DNA from: Candidatus Peribacteria bacterium
Lineage (GTDB): Bacteria; Patescibacteriota; Gracilibacteria; UBA1369; 2-02-FULL-48-14
DNA: 64,000 nt
Assembly (NCBI GenBank): GCA_943349825.1
Contig: CALQZQ010000002.1
Coordinates: forward strand, 124,001 to 188,000
Reading direction: 5' to 3'
Positions 46,164 to 54,691 of the stretch are shown here, in pieces; positions within the stretch are counted from its first letter, which is position 1; each line of letters begins with the position of its first letter. The notes below the pieces were generated by a model. It was given only the letters and a program-made list of their open reading frames with translations. It was not told the DNA's origin and ran no database searches. The position numbers and the translations under genes were made by a program.

Positions 46164-46470
46164 GACGTGAATCTTGAAACTCCCTTTTGCTTGTTAAGGG
46201 ACCTACTCACTTTTTGAAGCGGGGAGCGAAGGTACTCGGATGCATGATCCTCCTACCTTCTTCCTTAAGGTTTATGCTTCAGAAAGTGAGTAGGTCCCAA
46301 ACCGAAAGAGAGTTTGAAATTCCATAACAGATAGAAGTTCGTGTACCTTTTGGGAAGCATTAACCCTGAAGGAAGCGGAGAGAAAGTTCATGAACTTTCT
46401 CGGAGCGTTCCATGCTGAGTAAAAGGCACACGAACTTCTCTTCTTGGGTTTGGAGTTTCAAGATTCACGT
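46164..46470 (+). mobile_element. Foldback element of about 306 bp, copy A
   Basis: A noncoding element flanked by the direct repeat TAGTT (46159-46163 and 46471-46475). The terminal inverted repeats are ACGTGAATCTTGAAACTC at 46165-46182 and its complement at 46453-46470. Hairpin 1 has 23-nt arms at 46198-46220 and 46276-46298 with a nested hairpin (GAAGGTA/TACCTTC) inside. Hairpin 2 has 19-nt arms at 46333-46351 and 46421-46439 and encloses a perfect 22-bp palindrome at 46380-46401. A degenerate terminal-repeat copy (GAGAGTTTGAAATTC) separates the hairpins at 46308. It is the reverse complement of copy B. No ORF is present, so mobilisation would have to be in trans. Family unknown to me. Confidence 0.85.
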
Positions 46471-46479
46471 TAGTTTCCC

Positions 46480-46507
46480 TTGCAATCCTGTTAAAATCCT
46501 CTAAAAT
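46480..46507 (+). promoter_or_regulatory. Promoter of rpmF
   Basis: TTGCAA at 46480-46485, a 16-bp spacer and TAAAAT at 46502-46507 predict a start near 46514 and a leader of about 37 nt. The -35 box begins 5 bp after the right target-site duplication of element A. Confidence 0.6.
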
Positions 46508-46550
46508 ACGCAAGCTAGGCCCAAGCGGCCAACCTTAAAGTCTACCGAAT

Positions 46551-46793
46551 ATGGCAAAACATGCAGTCCCGAAACAGAAGCAGTCGAAAGGACGTTCCAG
46601 TCGTCGTTACAAAACTTTTGTAGGTAAAACTCAAAAGAAATTGGCCAACGCCGCTGTAACCGTGATTTGCCCAAAATGCAGCGCTCCTGTGAAAATGCAC
46701 AATGTGTGTAAGGCCTGCGGCTTCTATCGTGGTAAAGACATGATGGCCAAGGTGAAAAAAGCGGAAGCCAAAGTCACCAAGATCAAAGCTTAG
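46551..46793 (+). CDS. rpmF: 50S ribosomal protein L32
   Basis: An 80-aa basic protein starting MAKHAVPKQKQSKGRSSRR, the classical L32 opening (AVPKxKxSKxRR). The zinc site is CPKCSAPVKMHNVCKACGFYRG with four cysteines. The C-terminal Lys/Ala-rich tail (KVKKAEAKVTKIKA) is longer than usual. It heads a group with nusB and rnc. Confidence 0.95.
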   Translation: MAKHAVPKQKQSKGRSSRRYKTFVGKTQKKLANAAVTVICPKCSAPVKMHNVCKACGFYRGKDMMAKVKKAEAKVTKIKA

Positions 46794-46821
46794 TCAGCTG
46801 TTCTTTTAAATTCTTCTCCTC

Positions 46822-47232
46822 ATGGCCTCCAAACGCCATATTCTCCGCAGCATCGTGGTACAAGCCCTGTTTGCGTGGGAATTCCGTGGTGGAGATCCTG
46901 AGGCTATTTTGGCGTACAACCTGGTGAATGGGGCCGGCAGTGTGGACGATCAGCCTTTTGCCTTGCAGCTCCTGCAGAAGGTGATCAAAAATCACAAAAA
47001 AATAAAGTCGACCATTGAAAAATACGCTCCCGAATGGCCTTGGGAGAAAATTGCTCCCGTCGATCGTGCCATTTTACAGATCTCCGTGGCCGAATTGCTC
47101 TTCGATAAAGACATCCCCGCGCTGGTGGCGATCAACGAAGGAATCGAGCTCGCGAAGGAATATGGAACAGAAAGCTCTTCAAAATTTGTGAACGGCGTAT
47201 TAAGCTCTCTATACGATGACCGTAAAAATTAA
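46822..47232 (+). CDS. nusB: Transcription antitermination factor NusB
   Basis: A 136-aa all-helical NusB with [15 protein letters not shown] at the N-terminus and the conserved C-terminal [16 protein letters not shown] and [26 protein letters not shown]. With NusE (S10) it binds boxA RNA and assists rRNA transcription. The stop overlaps the rnc start by 17 nt. Confidence 0.92.
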   Translation: MASKRHILRSIVVQALFAWEFRGGDPEAILAYNLVNGAGSVDDQPFALQLLQKVIKNHKKIKSTIEKYAPEWPWEKIAPVDRAILQISVAELLFDKDIPALVAINEGIELAKEYGTESSSKFVNGVLSSLYDDRKN

Positions 47233-47917
47233 ACAACTCGCCCAGCTTCAGGATAAGATCGACGCCCACTTCACGGACGAGACGCTCCTGACCCTCGCTT
47301 TCATTCACAAGTCCTACGTGAACGAGCACGAAAACGAAGAAGGCCACAACGAACGCCTGGAATTTTTGGGCGACGCGGTTTTGGAACTTTCTGTCACTCA
47401 CTACCTCTACAAAAACTATCCCGACCAGCCCGAAGGCCAGCTCACCAATTGGCGCAGTGCTTTGGTGAAAGGGAAGAACCTGGCTCGCGTGTCCCGCAGC
47501 CTCGAACTCGGCCAGTACTTGTTGCTCTCCCGTGGGGAAGAACTCTCCGGTGGTCGCGAAAAAGATTACATCTTGGCCAACACCATGGAGTCGCTCATCG
47601 GTGCGATTTATTTGGACAAGGGGTTTGAAATGGCCAACGAATTCATCCTCAAAAACATCGTAATCCTTCTCAAAGAAATCATCGAACAAGGGTTGAACGT
47701 GGACGCGAAATCCCACGTGCAAGAACTCGCTCAGGAAAAACTCAGTCTCACGCCCACCTACGAACTGCTCTCCGAATCCGGCCCGGACCACGACAAAGTC
47801 TTCGAAATGGGAATCTACTTCGGTGAAGAACTCGCCGGCAAAGGCAACGGTCCCTCTAAACAAGAAGCCGAACAATCCGCCGCAAAGAATGCACTGAAGG
47901 AAAAAGGATGGAATTAG
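47216..47917 (+). CDS. rnc: Ribonuclease III
   Basis: A 233-aa double-strand-specific endoribonuclease. The catalytic signature is [16 protein letters not shown] second acidic site is [15 protein letters not shown]. The C-terminal dsRNA-binding domain is [21 protein letters not shown] to [18 protein letters not shown]. All Mg2+ ligands are present. It would process rRNA precursors and possibly the long hairpins of the foldback elements nearby; the latter is speculation. It overlaps nusB by 17 nt and the convergent rsm gene by 4 nt. Confidence 0.96.
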   Translation: MTVKIKQLAQLQDKIDAHFTDETLLTLAFIHKSYVNEHENEEGHNERLEFLGDAVLELSVTHYLYKNYPDQPEGQLTNWRSALVKGKNLARVSRSLELGQYLLLSRGEELSGGREKDYILANTMESLIGAIYLDKGFEMANEFILKNIVILLKEIIEQGLNVDAKSHVQELAQEKLSLTPTYELLSESGPDHDKVFEMGIYFGEELAGKGNGPSKQEAEQSAAKNALKEKGWN

Positions 47918-49293
47918 GCCATCTTCGGAACCAACAATTCAGTTCGTTGTGAGCCGACTTTTAGGAGTCCGATGGGAAAGTCCAAATACTTCGAGAAATA
48001 CATGCCTTCCTTCACGCCTTTGAGCTCCAAGGGCTCATGCTTCATCGCTTTTTCCATCTGTTCTTTCGTCAGCTCAATCACATTCTTTGTGGCCATACTC
48101 GTGAAAAATACAGACCCTTCGTGGCTCGGTTTCATCTCCTCGTTTTCATAAGTTTTGAGGGCAGGCAAAGCCAGCGAAAAACCCATTGGGGGAGGAAGTC
48201 GCAGCAAATCTTTTCCGACCAAGAACAAATGATGCTCGAAGGGAACCCACTCGCAGTCCTTCACGGTGATACCAAAATGATCCTTCAAAAATACATCATA
48301 AATTTTCCGCTCGTCTTTTTTGAGCACGCGCAGGGAATTGCGTTCTTCGTGTCTTTCGCTCGGCTGCGCAGCGGTCTTGGTGATGGCGATGCAGAAGAAT
48401 CCTTTGGTCTTCGTTTTGTGCGGCCAGAAGCGGATTCCTTGCAGTCCGGCCAGCTGCACCGGCACTTTGATTTTCTTTTTCTTGAGTTCCTTCATCGCAT
48501 TCGCATCCACCGCGGCTTCCGGAGTCTTCGCCAAAAAATCTTCCACCACACCGTCATTTTCCACGGCATTCAGGGCGCACGTGGAATAGAGCAAACGCCC
48601 CCCGGGCTTGAGCATGCGGAAAGCGGAACGCAGCAGTCCAAATTGCAGTCCCGAAAAATGCTTCAGCCCCTTCTTGTTCCAGTAATTCGGTTGCCCTTCG
48701 TTCGTCACAAAAAGTCCTTCGCCGCTGCACGAGGGATCGAGCAAAATCCTATCGAAAGTTTCCGGATAAATGTCGGCCATTTTGGAAGCGCTCATGCGGC
48801 TCACATAGGCATTCACAATGCCCAGGCGACTCAAATTCGAGCGCAGCGCTTTCAGCCGATGCGTATCCATGTCGTTTGCGACCAAAACTCCGGTATTGTT
48901 CATGCGCTGCGCCATGTGTGTGGTTTTTCCCCCCGGCGCCGCCGTGAGATCCAAAACAAACTCGCCCGGCTGGGGGTCCAGCACCTCCACTGCGAACATC
49001 GAGGCTGCATCCTGCGGATACGTGAAGCCCGCGTGGTAAGGCATCTTGAGGGCCCACTCTACTCCCGCTCCGGTCAGTTCGATTCCATCGCTGGAATAGG
49101 GGCTGTCCGCCACTTCATAGCCCTGGCTTTTGAACCATTTCGTCAGCGCCTTCTTCGTGATTTTCAGAGTATTCACTCGAATGCTACGCGGCCCCATCAC
49201 TTTTTTCTCAATCGAACTAAAAAATTGTTCAGCATCCTTCTCGCCGATCAAAGTGCGGAAATAATCTTGAAATGGCGCTTTCATTTGTGTCAT
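47914..49293 (-). CDS. 16S rRNA m5C methyltransferase, RsmB/RsmF (NOL1/NOP2/Sun) family
   Basis: A 459-aa S-adenosylmethionine-dependent RNA cytosine-C5 methyltransferase. It has RSIRVNTLKI, the SAM motif FVLDLTAAPGGKTTHMAQRM, motif IV LLDPSCSGEGLF with the PCS-type cysteine (here PSC), and YSTCALNAVEND with the catalytic cysteine. The C-terminal region of about 160 residues (MKHEPLELKGVKEGMYF and neighbours) resembles the extra domain of RsmF. The substrate base cannot be assigned from sequence alone. MKAPFQDYF, three residues later, is a possible alternative start. Confidence 0.9.
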   Translation of the reverse strand: MTQMKAPFQDYFRTLIGEKDAEQFFSSIEKKVMGPRSIRVNTLKITKKALTKWFKSQGYEVADSPYSSDGIELTGAGVEWALKMPYHAGFTYPQDAASMFAVEVLDPQPGEFVLDLTAAPGGKTTHMAQRMNNTGVLVANDMDTHRLKALRSNLSRLGIVNAYVSRMSASKMADIYPETFDRILLDPSCSGEGLFVTNEGQPNYWNKKGLKHFSGLQFGLLRSAFRMLKPGGRLLYSTCALNAVENDGVVEDFLAKTPEAAVDANAMKELKKKKIKVPVQLAGLQGIRFWPHKTKTKGFFCIAITKTAAQPSERHEERNSLRVLKKDERKIYDVFLKDHFGITVKDCEWVPFEHHLFLVGKDLLRLPPPMGFSLALPALKTYENEEMKPSHEGSVFFTSMATKNVIELTKEQMEKAMKHEPLELKGVKEGMYFSKYLDFPIGLLKVGSQRTELLVPKMA

Positions 49294-49337
49294 AACGAGA
49301 GCAGTCTAGTGGAGTTTCCATTCTTTTAAAAGTCGCC

Positions 49338-49604
49338 ATGCAAATTTTCTTCACTGCCTTCATTACCATTTTCCTCGCCGAGCTGGGAGACAAGACCCAA
49401 ATCGCCACTTTGCTCTTCGCCTCCAACAAAGACACCAGCAAGTGGGTAGTGTTCTTTGGAGCAGCATTGGCGCTCACTCTCACCAGCGCCATCGCAGTGC
49501 TTTTGGGCGGCACCATCAGCGAATACGTCAGCGAGAAGACCCTTAAACTCGTGGGAGGGATGGGTTTTATTGTCGTAGGGGTTTGGACTTTATTGGCTAA
49601 ATAA
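49338..49604 (+). CDS. Half-size GDT1/TMEM165 (UPF0016) membrane protein
   Basis: An 88-aa protein with three membrane helices and the family hallmark ELGDKTQ (E-x-G-D-K/R-T/S) in the first. Full-length members have two such halves and transport Mn2+ or Ca2+; single-half forms are thought to act as dimers. The next gene (5 nt later) is a different small membrane protein without the motif, so a homodimer is more likely than a split heterodimer. Confidence 0.85.
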   Translation: MQIFFTAFITIFLAELGDKTQIATLLFASNKDTSKWVVFFGAALALTLTSAIAVLLGGTISEYVSEKTLKLVGGMGFIVVGVWTLLAK

Positions 49605-49609
49605 ATGCC

Positions 49610-49885
49610 ATGCTTTACCAGATTATTTTGCTCACCCTCACCGTTGAACTCCTCACCATAGCGGGACGTGCTCTTTTCGGTTCCAACAAAGCACGCTTCA
49701 AAAAAAACACGTTCAAATACAAAGTTCGCATTCACCACGGTTACGTGGGGGCTGTCTTCGTCGCGCTGAATTTCCTCTTTCCTTCAGACCTTCTTTTCAT
49801 CACCGGTGCCACGCTCTTTTTCTCCGACGCCATCCACCACTTTCTTGTTTTACCGCTGTGGGTGGGAAGAACCGAGTTTCCCTAA
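49610..49885 (+). CDS. Small membrane protein of unknown function
   Basis: A 91-aa protein with two or three hydrophobic segments (ILLTLTVELLTIAG and GYVGAVFVALNFLF). It contains several histidines (IHHGYVG, AIHHFLV) that could bind metal. It starts 5 nt after the half-size GDT1 gene, so a functional link to metal transport is possible. The 3' end overlaps the convergent sufU by 36 nt. Confidence 0.6.
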   Translation: MLYQIILLTLTVELLTIAGRALFGSNKARFKKNTFKYKVRIHHGYVGAVFVALNFLFPSDLLFITGATLFFSDAIHHFLVLPLWVGRTEFP

Positions 49886-50239
49886 AAGCGCACTCTTCAG
49901 CGTTTCCAAACACAGAGTCACGCACTTCACTCGAGCCGGCCCCAAATCTGAAATCTCCAGCCACTCAAATAAATCTTTGGTGCAAAGTAGTCCGAGTTGT
50001 TTCATGGACTTTCCCTTCACCTCCTCTGTGAGCACCGAAGCCGCCGCGGTACTGATCGCGCAGCCATCGCCTTCCCACGTGGCCTCCACGACTTTCCCGT
50101 TCTTCACACGTAAATAGAGCCGCACATGATCGCCGCACGTGGTGTTCACACCACTCGCACTCAAGTCAGGCTTTTTCATCGCACCCTTATTCAGCGGATG
50201 TTTCGCCAGGTCGACAATTTGTTCGCCGTAGAGATCCAT
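49850..50239 (-). CDS. sufU: Fe-S cluster assembly scaffold SufU
   Basis: A 129-aa SufU/IscU-like protein, the last gene of the suf operon. Three cysteines of the family are visible: TTCGDH, GDGCAIS and RVKCVTLC. SufU of Gram-positive bacteria binds zinc and accepts sulfur from SufS. The order sufC-sufB-sufD-sufS-sufU keeps the Bacillus gene set. It starts 2 nt after the sufS stop. Confidence 0.92.
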   Translation of the reverse strand: MDLYGEQIVDLAKHPLNKGAMKKPDLSASGVNTTCGDHVRLYLRVKNGKVVEATWEGDGCAISTAAASVLTEEVKGKSMKQLGLLCTKDLFEWLEISDLGPARVKCVTLCLETLKSALLGKLGSSHPQR

Positions 50240-50241
50240 AA

Positions 50242-51447
50242 TTAAAGTTCAAAAATTTTAGCGACTTTTTTCAGCCCTTTCGACAGCGCTTCCACGTCTT
50301 TTGCCGTGTTGTAGAGGCCAAAACTCACGCGCACCGTAGAGACTTGGCAGAGCGCCTTCATCAGGGGCATGGTGCAGTGGTGGCCGGCCCGCACGCACAC
50401 ACCTTGATCGCCCAAAATCGCGGCCACGTCGTGAGGATGCACTCCCTTCACGTTGAAAGAAATCGAGCCGCGGTGCTGATCAAAACCCTTGGGGCCATAT
50501 ACTTCTACAAAAGAAAGTTCATTCAGCTTTTTAAAAGTATATTCCTGCATTTCTCGATCATGTTTCATCAGCGTATTTTTTCCGACTTCCATCATGAATT
50601 CCATCGCCGCTCCCATGCCGATGACTTGGGCTACGGACGGGGTGCCCGCCTCAAATTTCCAGGGGATGTCGTTCCATGTGGAAAATTCTTCACTGACTTC
50701 GCGGATCATGTCACCGCCCCCGAGCCAGGGATCCATGGTTTCCAATATCTCTCGCTTCGCATACAAAACACCGGCACCGGTAGGTCCATAAATTTTGTGT
50801 CCGGAGAACGCCAAAAAATCCACGTCGAGCTTTTGAACATCCACGCTCATGTGCGCCACGAGTTGCGCTGCATCCACACAAATTTTGGCGCCCACTTTTC
50901 GTGCCAGTCTCACGACCACCGGTAAATCAATCAAAGTTCCCAGCGTATTGGAAAGCCCCGTCACACTGATGATCTTCGTTTTCTTGGTGACGAGTTTTTC
51001 CAGCGCTTTGTAATCCAAATTTCCGGTGCTCAAAATAGGGCAGAATTTCACTCTGGCTCCTTTCTCTTTGGCAACGATTTGCCATGGAACTAGGTTGGAA
51101 TGATGTTCCAAAACGGTGAGCAGCACTTCATCTCCTTTCTTCAAAAATTTTCGTCCCCAGCCCAGCGCCACAATATTCAAACTTTCGGTAGCTCCACGTG
51201 TGAACACCACTTCGCCGTCTTTCCCGGCATGCAAAAATTTCCGTGCGATTTCACGTACCGATTCGTATTTTTCTGTGGCAGCTTCCGCCATGGGGTAGAG
51301 CCCGCGGTGCACGTTGGCATTGCTGTTCAAGTAATAATCCTGCTCGGCCTTCATGGAGCTGTCCACACGTTGAGATGTGGAAGCACTGTCCAAGTACACG
51401 AGCTTGGGATGTGTTTTGAAAATGGGAAAACGGGCGCGAAGGTTCAT
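50242..51447 (-). CDS. sufS: Cysteine desulfurase SufS
   Basis: A 401-aa PLP enzyme that takes sulfur from cysteine for Fe-S clusters and probably for MnmA. The PLP lysine lies in FSGHKIYGPTGAG and the active-site cysteine in RAGHHCTMPLM. Other markers are YLDSASTSQR near the N-terminus and TRGATESLNIVA. Length and motifs are normal for the group II (SufS) class. Its start overlaps the sufD stop by 4 nt. Confidence 0.96.
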   Translation of the reverse strand: MNLRARFPIFKTHPKLVYLDSASTSQRVDSSMKAEQDYYLNSNANVHRGLYPMAEAATEKYESVREIARKFLHAGKDGEVVFTRGATESLNIVALGWGRKFLKKGDEVLLTVLEHHSNLVPWQIVAKEKGARVKFCPILSTGNLDYKALEKLVTKKTKIISVTGLSNTLGTLIDLPVVVRLARKVGAKICVDAAQLVAHMSVDVQKLDVDFLAFSGHKIYGPTGAGVLYAKREILETMDPWLGGGDMIREVSEEFSTWNDIPWKFEAGTPSVAQVIGMGAAMEFMMEVGKNTLMKHDREMQEYTFKKLNELSFVEVYGPKGFDQHRGSISFNVKGVHPHDVAAILGDQGVCVRAGHHCTMPLMKALCQVSTVRVSFGLYNTAKDVEALSKGLKKVAKIFEL

Positions 51448-52079
51448 AGCTTTTTCAGAATAGCAGAATAATAATCCTCGCGCTGCTCTGCGGGCAACCC
51501 TTCCAAAGCTTCCCTAAAAAATCCTTCCACCAAAAGTTCCATGGCAGCGGCTTCAGTAAGCCCGCGGGACAGCAAATAAAATAATTTTTCCGCATCTACT
51601 TTTTCCAAAGTGGCAGCGTGCGAAGCTTGCACTTCATCGTGTTCGATTTCTAGGGCCGGCACGGCTTCAATGCGCGCACCCGGGGACAAAAGCAAAGAAT
51701 GTTCGTGCAAACTGCCTTCCGCTCCAATGGATCCAGGAGCCATCTTGATGAGCCCATAAAATTGACTGAGAGCTTGGTCTTTCACGGCGCCCTTGGCCAC
51801 CAAGCTAGAAACGGTTCCACGCCCCTGATGGATGTGCTCCAAACGCAAAGTCTGCTCCTGTTTTTTATCACCAAAGAACACCACGTGCGAATTCACACTG
51901 CTGTGCTCTCCCTGGAGTTCCACCACCACGTGCGTCTTGGAAGATTTCTCATCCAGCACCGGCAAAAAATAATCCAATTTTGCTCCGGCCTTCAGCACAA
52001 AACGCAGCTGCTCATTCGGCGCACCCACGTGGGCCAGCGACCGACCTTCACCAACGACAATATTTTTGAGTGTAGGCAT
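51444..52079 (-). CDS. sufD: Short SufD-like Fe-S assembly protein
   Basis: A 211-aa protein of the SufB/SufD family, about half the usual SufD length (about 420 aa). It retains the beta-helix core and the conserved C-terminal KLFYLLSRGLTEAAAMELLVEGFF, which matches EEQLFYLQSRGISEEAALAMIVNGFI in the neighbouring SufB. The N-terminal domain of normal SufD is missing. It presumably still pairs with SufB and SufC. It overlaps sufS by 4 nt and follows sufB by 2 nt. Confidence 0.88.
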   Translation of the reverse strand: MPTLKNIVVGEGRSLAHVGAPNEQLRFVLKAGAKLDYFLPVLDEKSSKTHVVVELQGEHSSVNSHVVFFGDKKQEQTLRLEHIHQGRGTVSSLVAKGAVKDQALSQFYGLIKMAPGSIGAEGSLHEHSLLLSPGARIEAVPALEIEHDEVQASHAATLEKVDAEKLFYLLSRGLTEAAAMELLVEGFFREALEGLPAEQREDYYSAILKKL

Positions 52080-52081
52080 AA

Positions 52082-53494
52082 TTAAGCGATAGCACGTTCC
52101 ATTTCCATTTCAATGAGTCGATTCATTTCCACCGCGTATTCCAGCGGCAGTGCTTTCACAATCGGCTCAATGAATCCATTCACAATCATCGCGAGCGCCG
52201 CTTCTTCGGAGATCCCGCGGCTCTGCAAATAAAAGAGTTGTTCCTCGCTGATGCGGCCCACACTGGCTTCGTGCCCAATCGAAACGTCGTCTTCTTGAAT
52301 CCGCATGGTGGGGAAGGTGTCGTTTTTGGAAAGCGCGTCCAAAATGAGTGCGTCACAACGGATTTGTGACTTCGCACCCGTCGCACCTTTGGCCACGTGC
52401 AAGAGCCCGCGATACACATTCACGCCGCCATTTTTAGAGATGCTTTTGGAAAGCACCGTGGAAGATGTGTCCGGAGCCAAATGCATCACTTTCGCGCCCG
52501 TGTCTTGAATTTGTCCGGCATTGGCAAACGCTACTCCCAAATGATCCGCACGCGCACCGCGTCCCTTCAAAATCGAGCACGGATAGAGCATCGTGCGTCC
52601 ACTGCCCAAATTTCCACCCACCCATTCCATGATGGCATTTTCTTCCACAATCGCGCGCTTGGTGTTCAAATTATAAGTGTCTTGCGACCAGTTCTCCACG
52701 CTGGAATAACGGAATTTGGCCGACGGCTTAACAAAAATTTCCACACAACCCGCATGTAGGGAAGTGCTGCCATATTTGGGAGCCGAACACCCTTCGATGT
52801 AATGCGCCTCTCCACCGCTCTCCACCACAATCAAGGTGTGTTCGAATTGCCCCATGCTCTTGGCATTCATGCGGAAGTAGGCCTGCAGTGGCGCGGTCAC
52901 TTTCACGCCCTCGGGAATATACAAAAAGGTTCCGCCACTCCACACGGCGCCATGCAGCGCAGCGAATTTATGATCGTGCAGCGGCACACACTTCATAAAA
53001 TATTTTTTCACCAAGTCCGGATACTTCTGCAGCGCAATGTCCATGTCTTCAAAAAGCACGCCCTTCGCTTCCCATTCTTCTTTCAGCTTATGATAAGCAT
53101 TCAGCGAATCGTACTGAGCTCCCGTTCCAGCCAAAACTTTTCTTTCCGCTTCCGGAATCCCGAGCCGTTCAAAGGTTTTTTTAATGTCGTCCGGCACATC
53201 CTCCCACTTCGTCGCGTAACCGCCCATTTCCGAAGGCGCCGCGTAATAAATCAAACTTTCAAAATCGATGTCAGAAAGATCCACACCAAACTTTGGCAGA
53301 GGCATTTTCAAAAACGCCGCCAAACTTTTCAGACGATGCGCCAGCATCCATTCCGGCTCTTTTTTGTCCGAAGAAATCCGACGGATCAGCGCCTCAGAAA
53401 GGCCTTTCTGAGCCTTCAGCGCGTAGCTCTGTTGATTGGCTCCATCAAAAACACTGCGGTCCAAATCCTGCAAATAATCGAGTGCGCCACTCAT
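52082..53494 (-). CDS. sufB: Fe-S cluster assembly protein SufB
   Basis: A 470-aa SufB of normal length. Typical stretches are KCVPLHDHKFAALHGAVWSGG, GEAHYIEGCSAPKYGSTSLHAG, RYSSVENWSQDTYNLNTKRA and the C-terminal RIQEDDVSIGHEASVGRISEEQ. It forms the SufBCD scaffold on which clusters are built. The start overlaps the sufC stop by 4 nt (ATGA). Confidence 0.97.
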   Translation of the reverse strand: MSGALDYLQDLDRSVFDGANQQSYALKAQKGLSEALIRRISSDKKEPEWMLAHRLKSLAAFLKMPLPKFGVDLSDIDFESLIYYAAPSEMGGYATKWEDVPDDIKKTFERLGIPEAERKVLAGTGAQYDSLNAYHKLKEEWEAKGVLFEDMDIALQKYPDLVKKYFMKCVPLHDHKFAALHGAVWSGGTFLYIPEGVKVTAPLQAYFRMNAKSMGQFEHTLIVVESGGEAHYIEGCSAPKYGSTSLHAGCVEIFVKPSAKFRYSSVENWSQDTYNLNTKRAIVEENAIMEWVGGNLGSGRTMLYPCSILKGRGARADHLGVAFANAGQIQDTGAKVMHLAPDTSSTVLSKSISKNGGVNVYRGLLHVAKGATGAKSQIRCDALILDALSKNDTFPTMRIQEDDVSIGHEASVGRISEEQLFYLQSRGISEEAALAMIVNGFIEPIVKALPLEYAVEMNRLIEMEMERAIA

Positions 53495-54270
53495 AGCATT
53501 TTAAGGGATGAAGGAATCTGCCGGCGAACATAGTCGTAGCCTTCCTTTTCCAGTTTTTTAGCGAGTTCTTTGCCGCCGCTCATCACCACACGTCCATCGA
53601 TCATGATGTGGATGAAATCCGGCTTCAAGTACTTCAGCATGCGTTCGTAGTGCGTGATCATCACAATGCTCTGCTCGGGCTTTCGCACCTCCGCAATCGC
53701 CTCACAAATCGTTTTCAGCGCATCGATGTCCAGACCCGAATCGGTCTCGTCCAGCACCGCGAGCTTCGGTTCCAAAAGAGCCATCTGTAAAATCTCCACT
53801 TTCTTTTTCTCTCCTCCTGAAAATCCTTCGTTCACATTGCGGTTCAAAAACGACAGTGGCAACTTGAGCCGCTCCATCATTTCCTGGACCTGCTTCTTAA
53901 ACGTATACAGCGGCACTGGCTTGAAGCTTTTCTTCCGAGCGCCCATCACACTGTTGTAAGCCGCTCGCAAAAACGACACCAAATTCACACCCGGAATTTC
54001 TTTGGGATATTGAAAAGCCAAAAACAGTCCCGCCGCCGCACGTTCCTCCGGTCGCATCCCCAGCAAATCCTTTGTGCCCAATTTCACACTGCCATCCGTC
54101 ACGGTGTAGCGAGGATGCCCCATGAGCGTAGAAGCCAGCGTACTTTTGCCACTTCCATTCGGCCCCATGATCGCATGCACTTCACCGGCCCCAATCTTCA
54201 AATTCAAACCGTGCAAAATCTCTTTGCTTTCGACTTTCACTTTCAGGTTGGTGATGCTCAGTAGCGCCAT
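53491..54270 (-). CDS. sufC: Fe-S assembly ATPase SufC
   Basis: A 259-aa ABC-type ATPase that drives the SufBCD complex. Walker A is GPNGSGKSTLAST, the signature is GFSGGEKKKVEIL, and Walker B is LAVLDETDSGLDID. It is the first gene of the five-gene suf operon. No IscR/SufR-type regulator gene is adjacent. Confidence 0.97.
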   Translation of the reverse strand: MALLSITNLKVKVESKEILHGLNLKIGAGEVHAIMGPNGSGKSTLASTLMGHPRYTVTDGSVKLGTKDLLGMRPEERAAAGLFLAFQYPKEIPGVNLVSFLRAAYNSVMGARKKSFKPVPLYTFKKQVQEMMERLKLPLSFLNRNVNEGFSGGEKKKVEILQMALLEPKLAVLDETDSGLDIDALKTICEAIAEVRKPEQSIVMITHYERMLKYLKPDFIHIMIDGRVVMSGGKELAKKLEKEGYDYVRRQIPSSLKML

Positions 54271-54397
54271 AGTTTTTTAAGTACGTCTAGAGTACTGGGA
54301 ATGGCCCCGAGAATCAATACCTAGGGAAGGGAGCTTAAGAATAAATTTGACTTTTGTAAAGAAATGGACAATATAAGCCTATATCTAACTTTTAAAA

Positions 54398-54598
54398 ATG
54401 CCTGAACAAATCAGATCTGCAGAAGATGATAAAATGTTCCGTGGAAAACAAATCACTCTGCGACACGGACCTGGAGAATTAGATGAAGCAATGAAAAGTT
54501 GGGCAAGAGCGGTTGGGGCAGCTGCTTTGATAGCCTACGACAAAGAGCAAGGGAAAACGGTTGCAGTCTGGACCAACGAAGATACACAAGCGGTTTAG
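54398..54598 (+). CDS. Small protein of unknown function (66 aa)
   Basis: A 66-aa soluble protein (MPEQIRSAEDDKMFRGKQITL at the N-terminus in two parts; ends NEDTQAV). A TTGACT...TATAAG promoter-like pair lies 15-50 nt upstream, and the stop is followed by the intron-split tRNA gene. No family recognised; coding status is supported mainly by promoter and position. Confidence 0.5.
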   Translation: MPEQIRSAEDDKMFRGKQITLRHGPGELDEAMKSWARAVGAAALIAYDKEQGKTVAVWTNEDTQAV

Positions 54599-54691
54599 AA
54601 TCCTTCATTGAAAAGTCTTCCAACTCCCTCTACACTAGCTCTGCCTTTAAGGCATTTGTTCTTTGTAAATGTGGGCCCGTAGCTCAGTTGG

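Noticed and set aside
46164-46470. CRISPR-like or tandem repeat interpretation of the repeated arms
   Set aside because: The repeats are inverted pairs forming nested hairpins, not direct repeats separated by unique spacers.
48037-49329. 430-aa plus-strand ORF
   Set aside because: It is antisense to the RsmB/F methyltransferase, which has all catalytic motifs.
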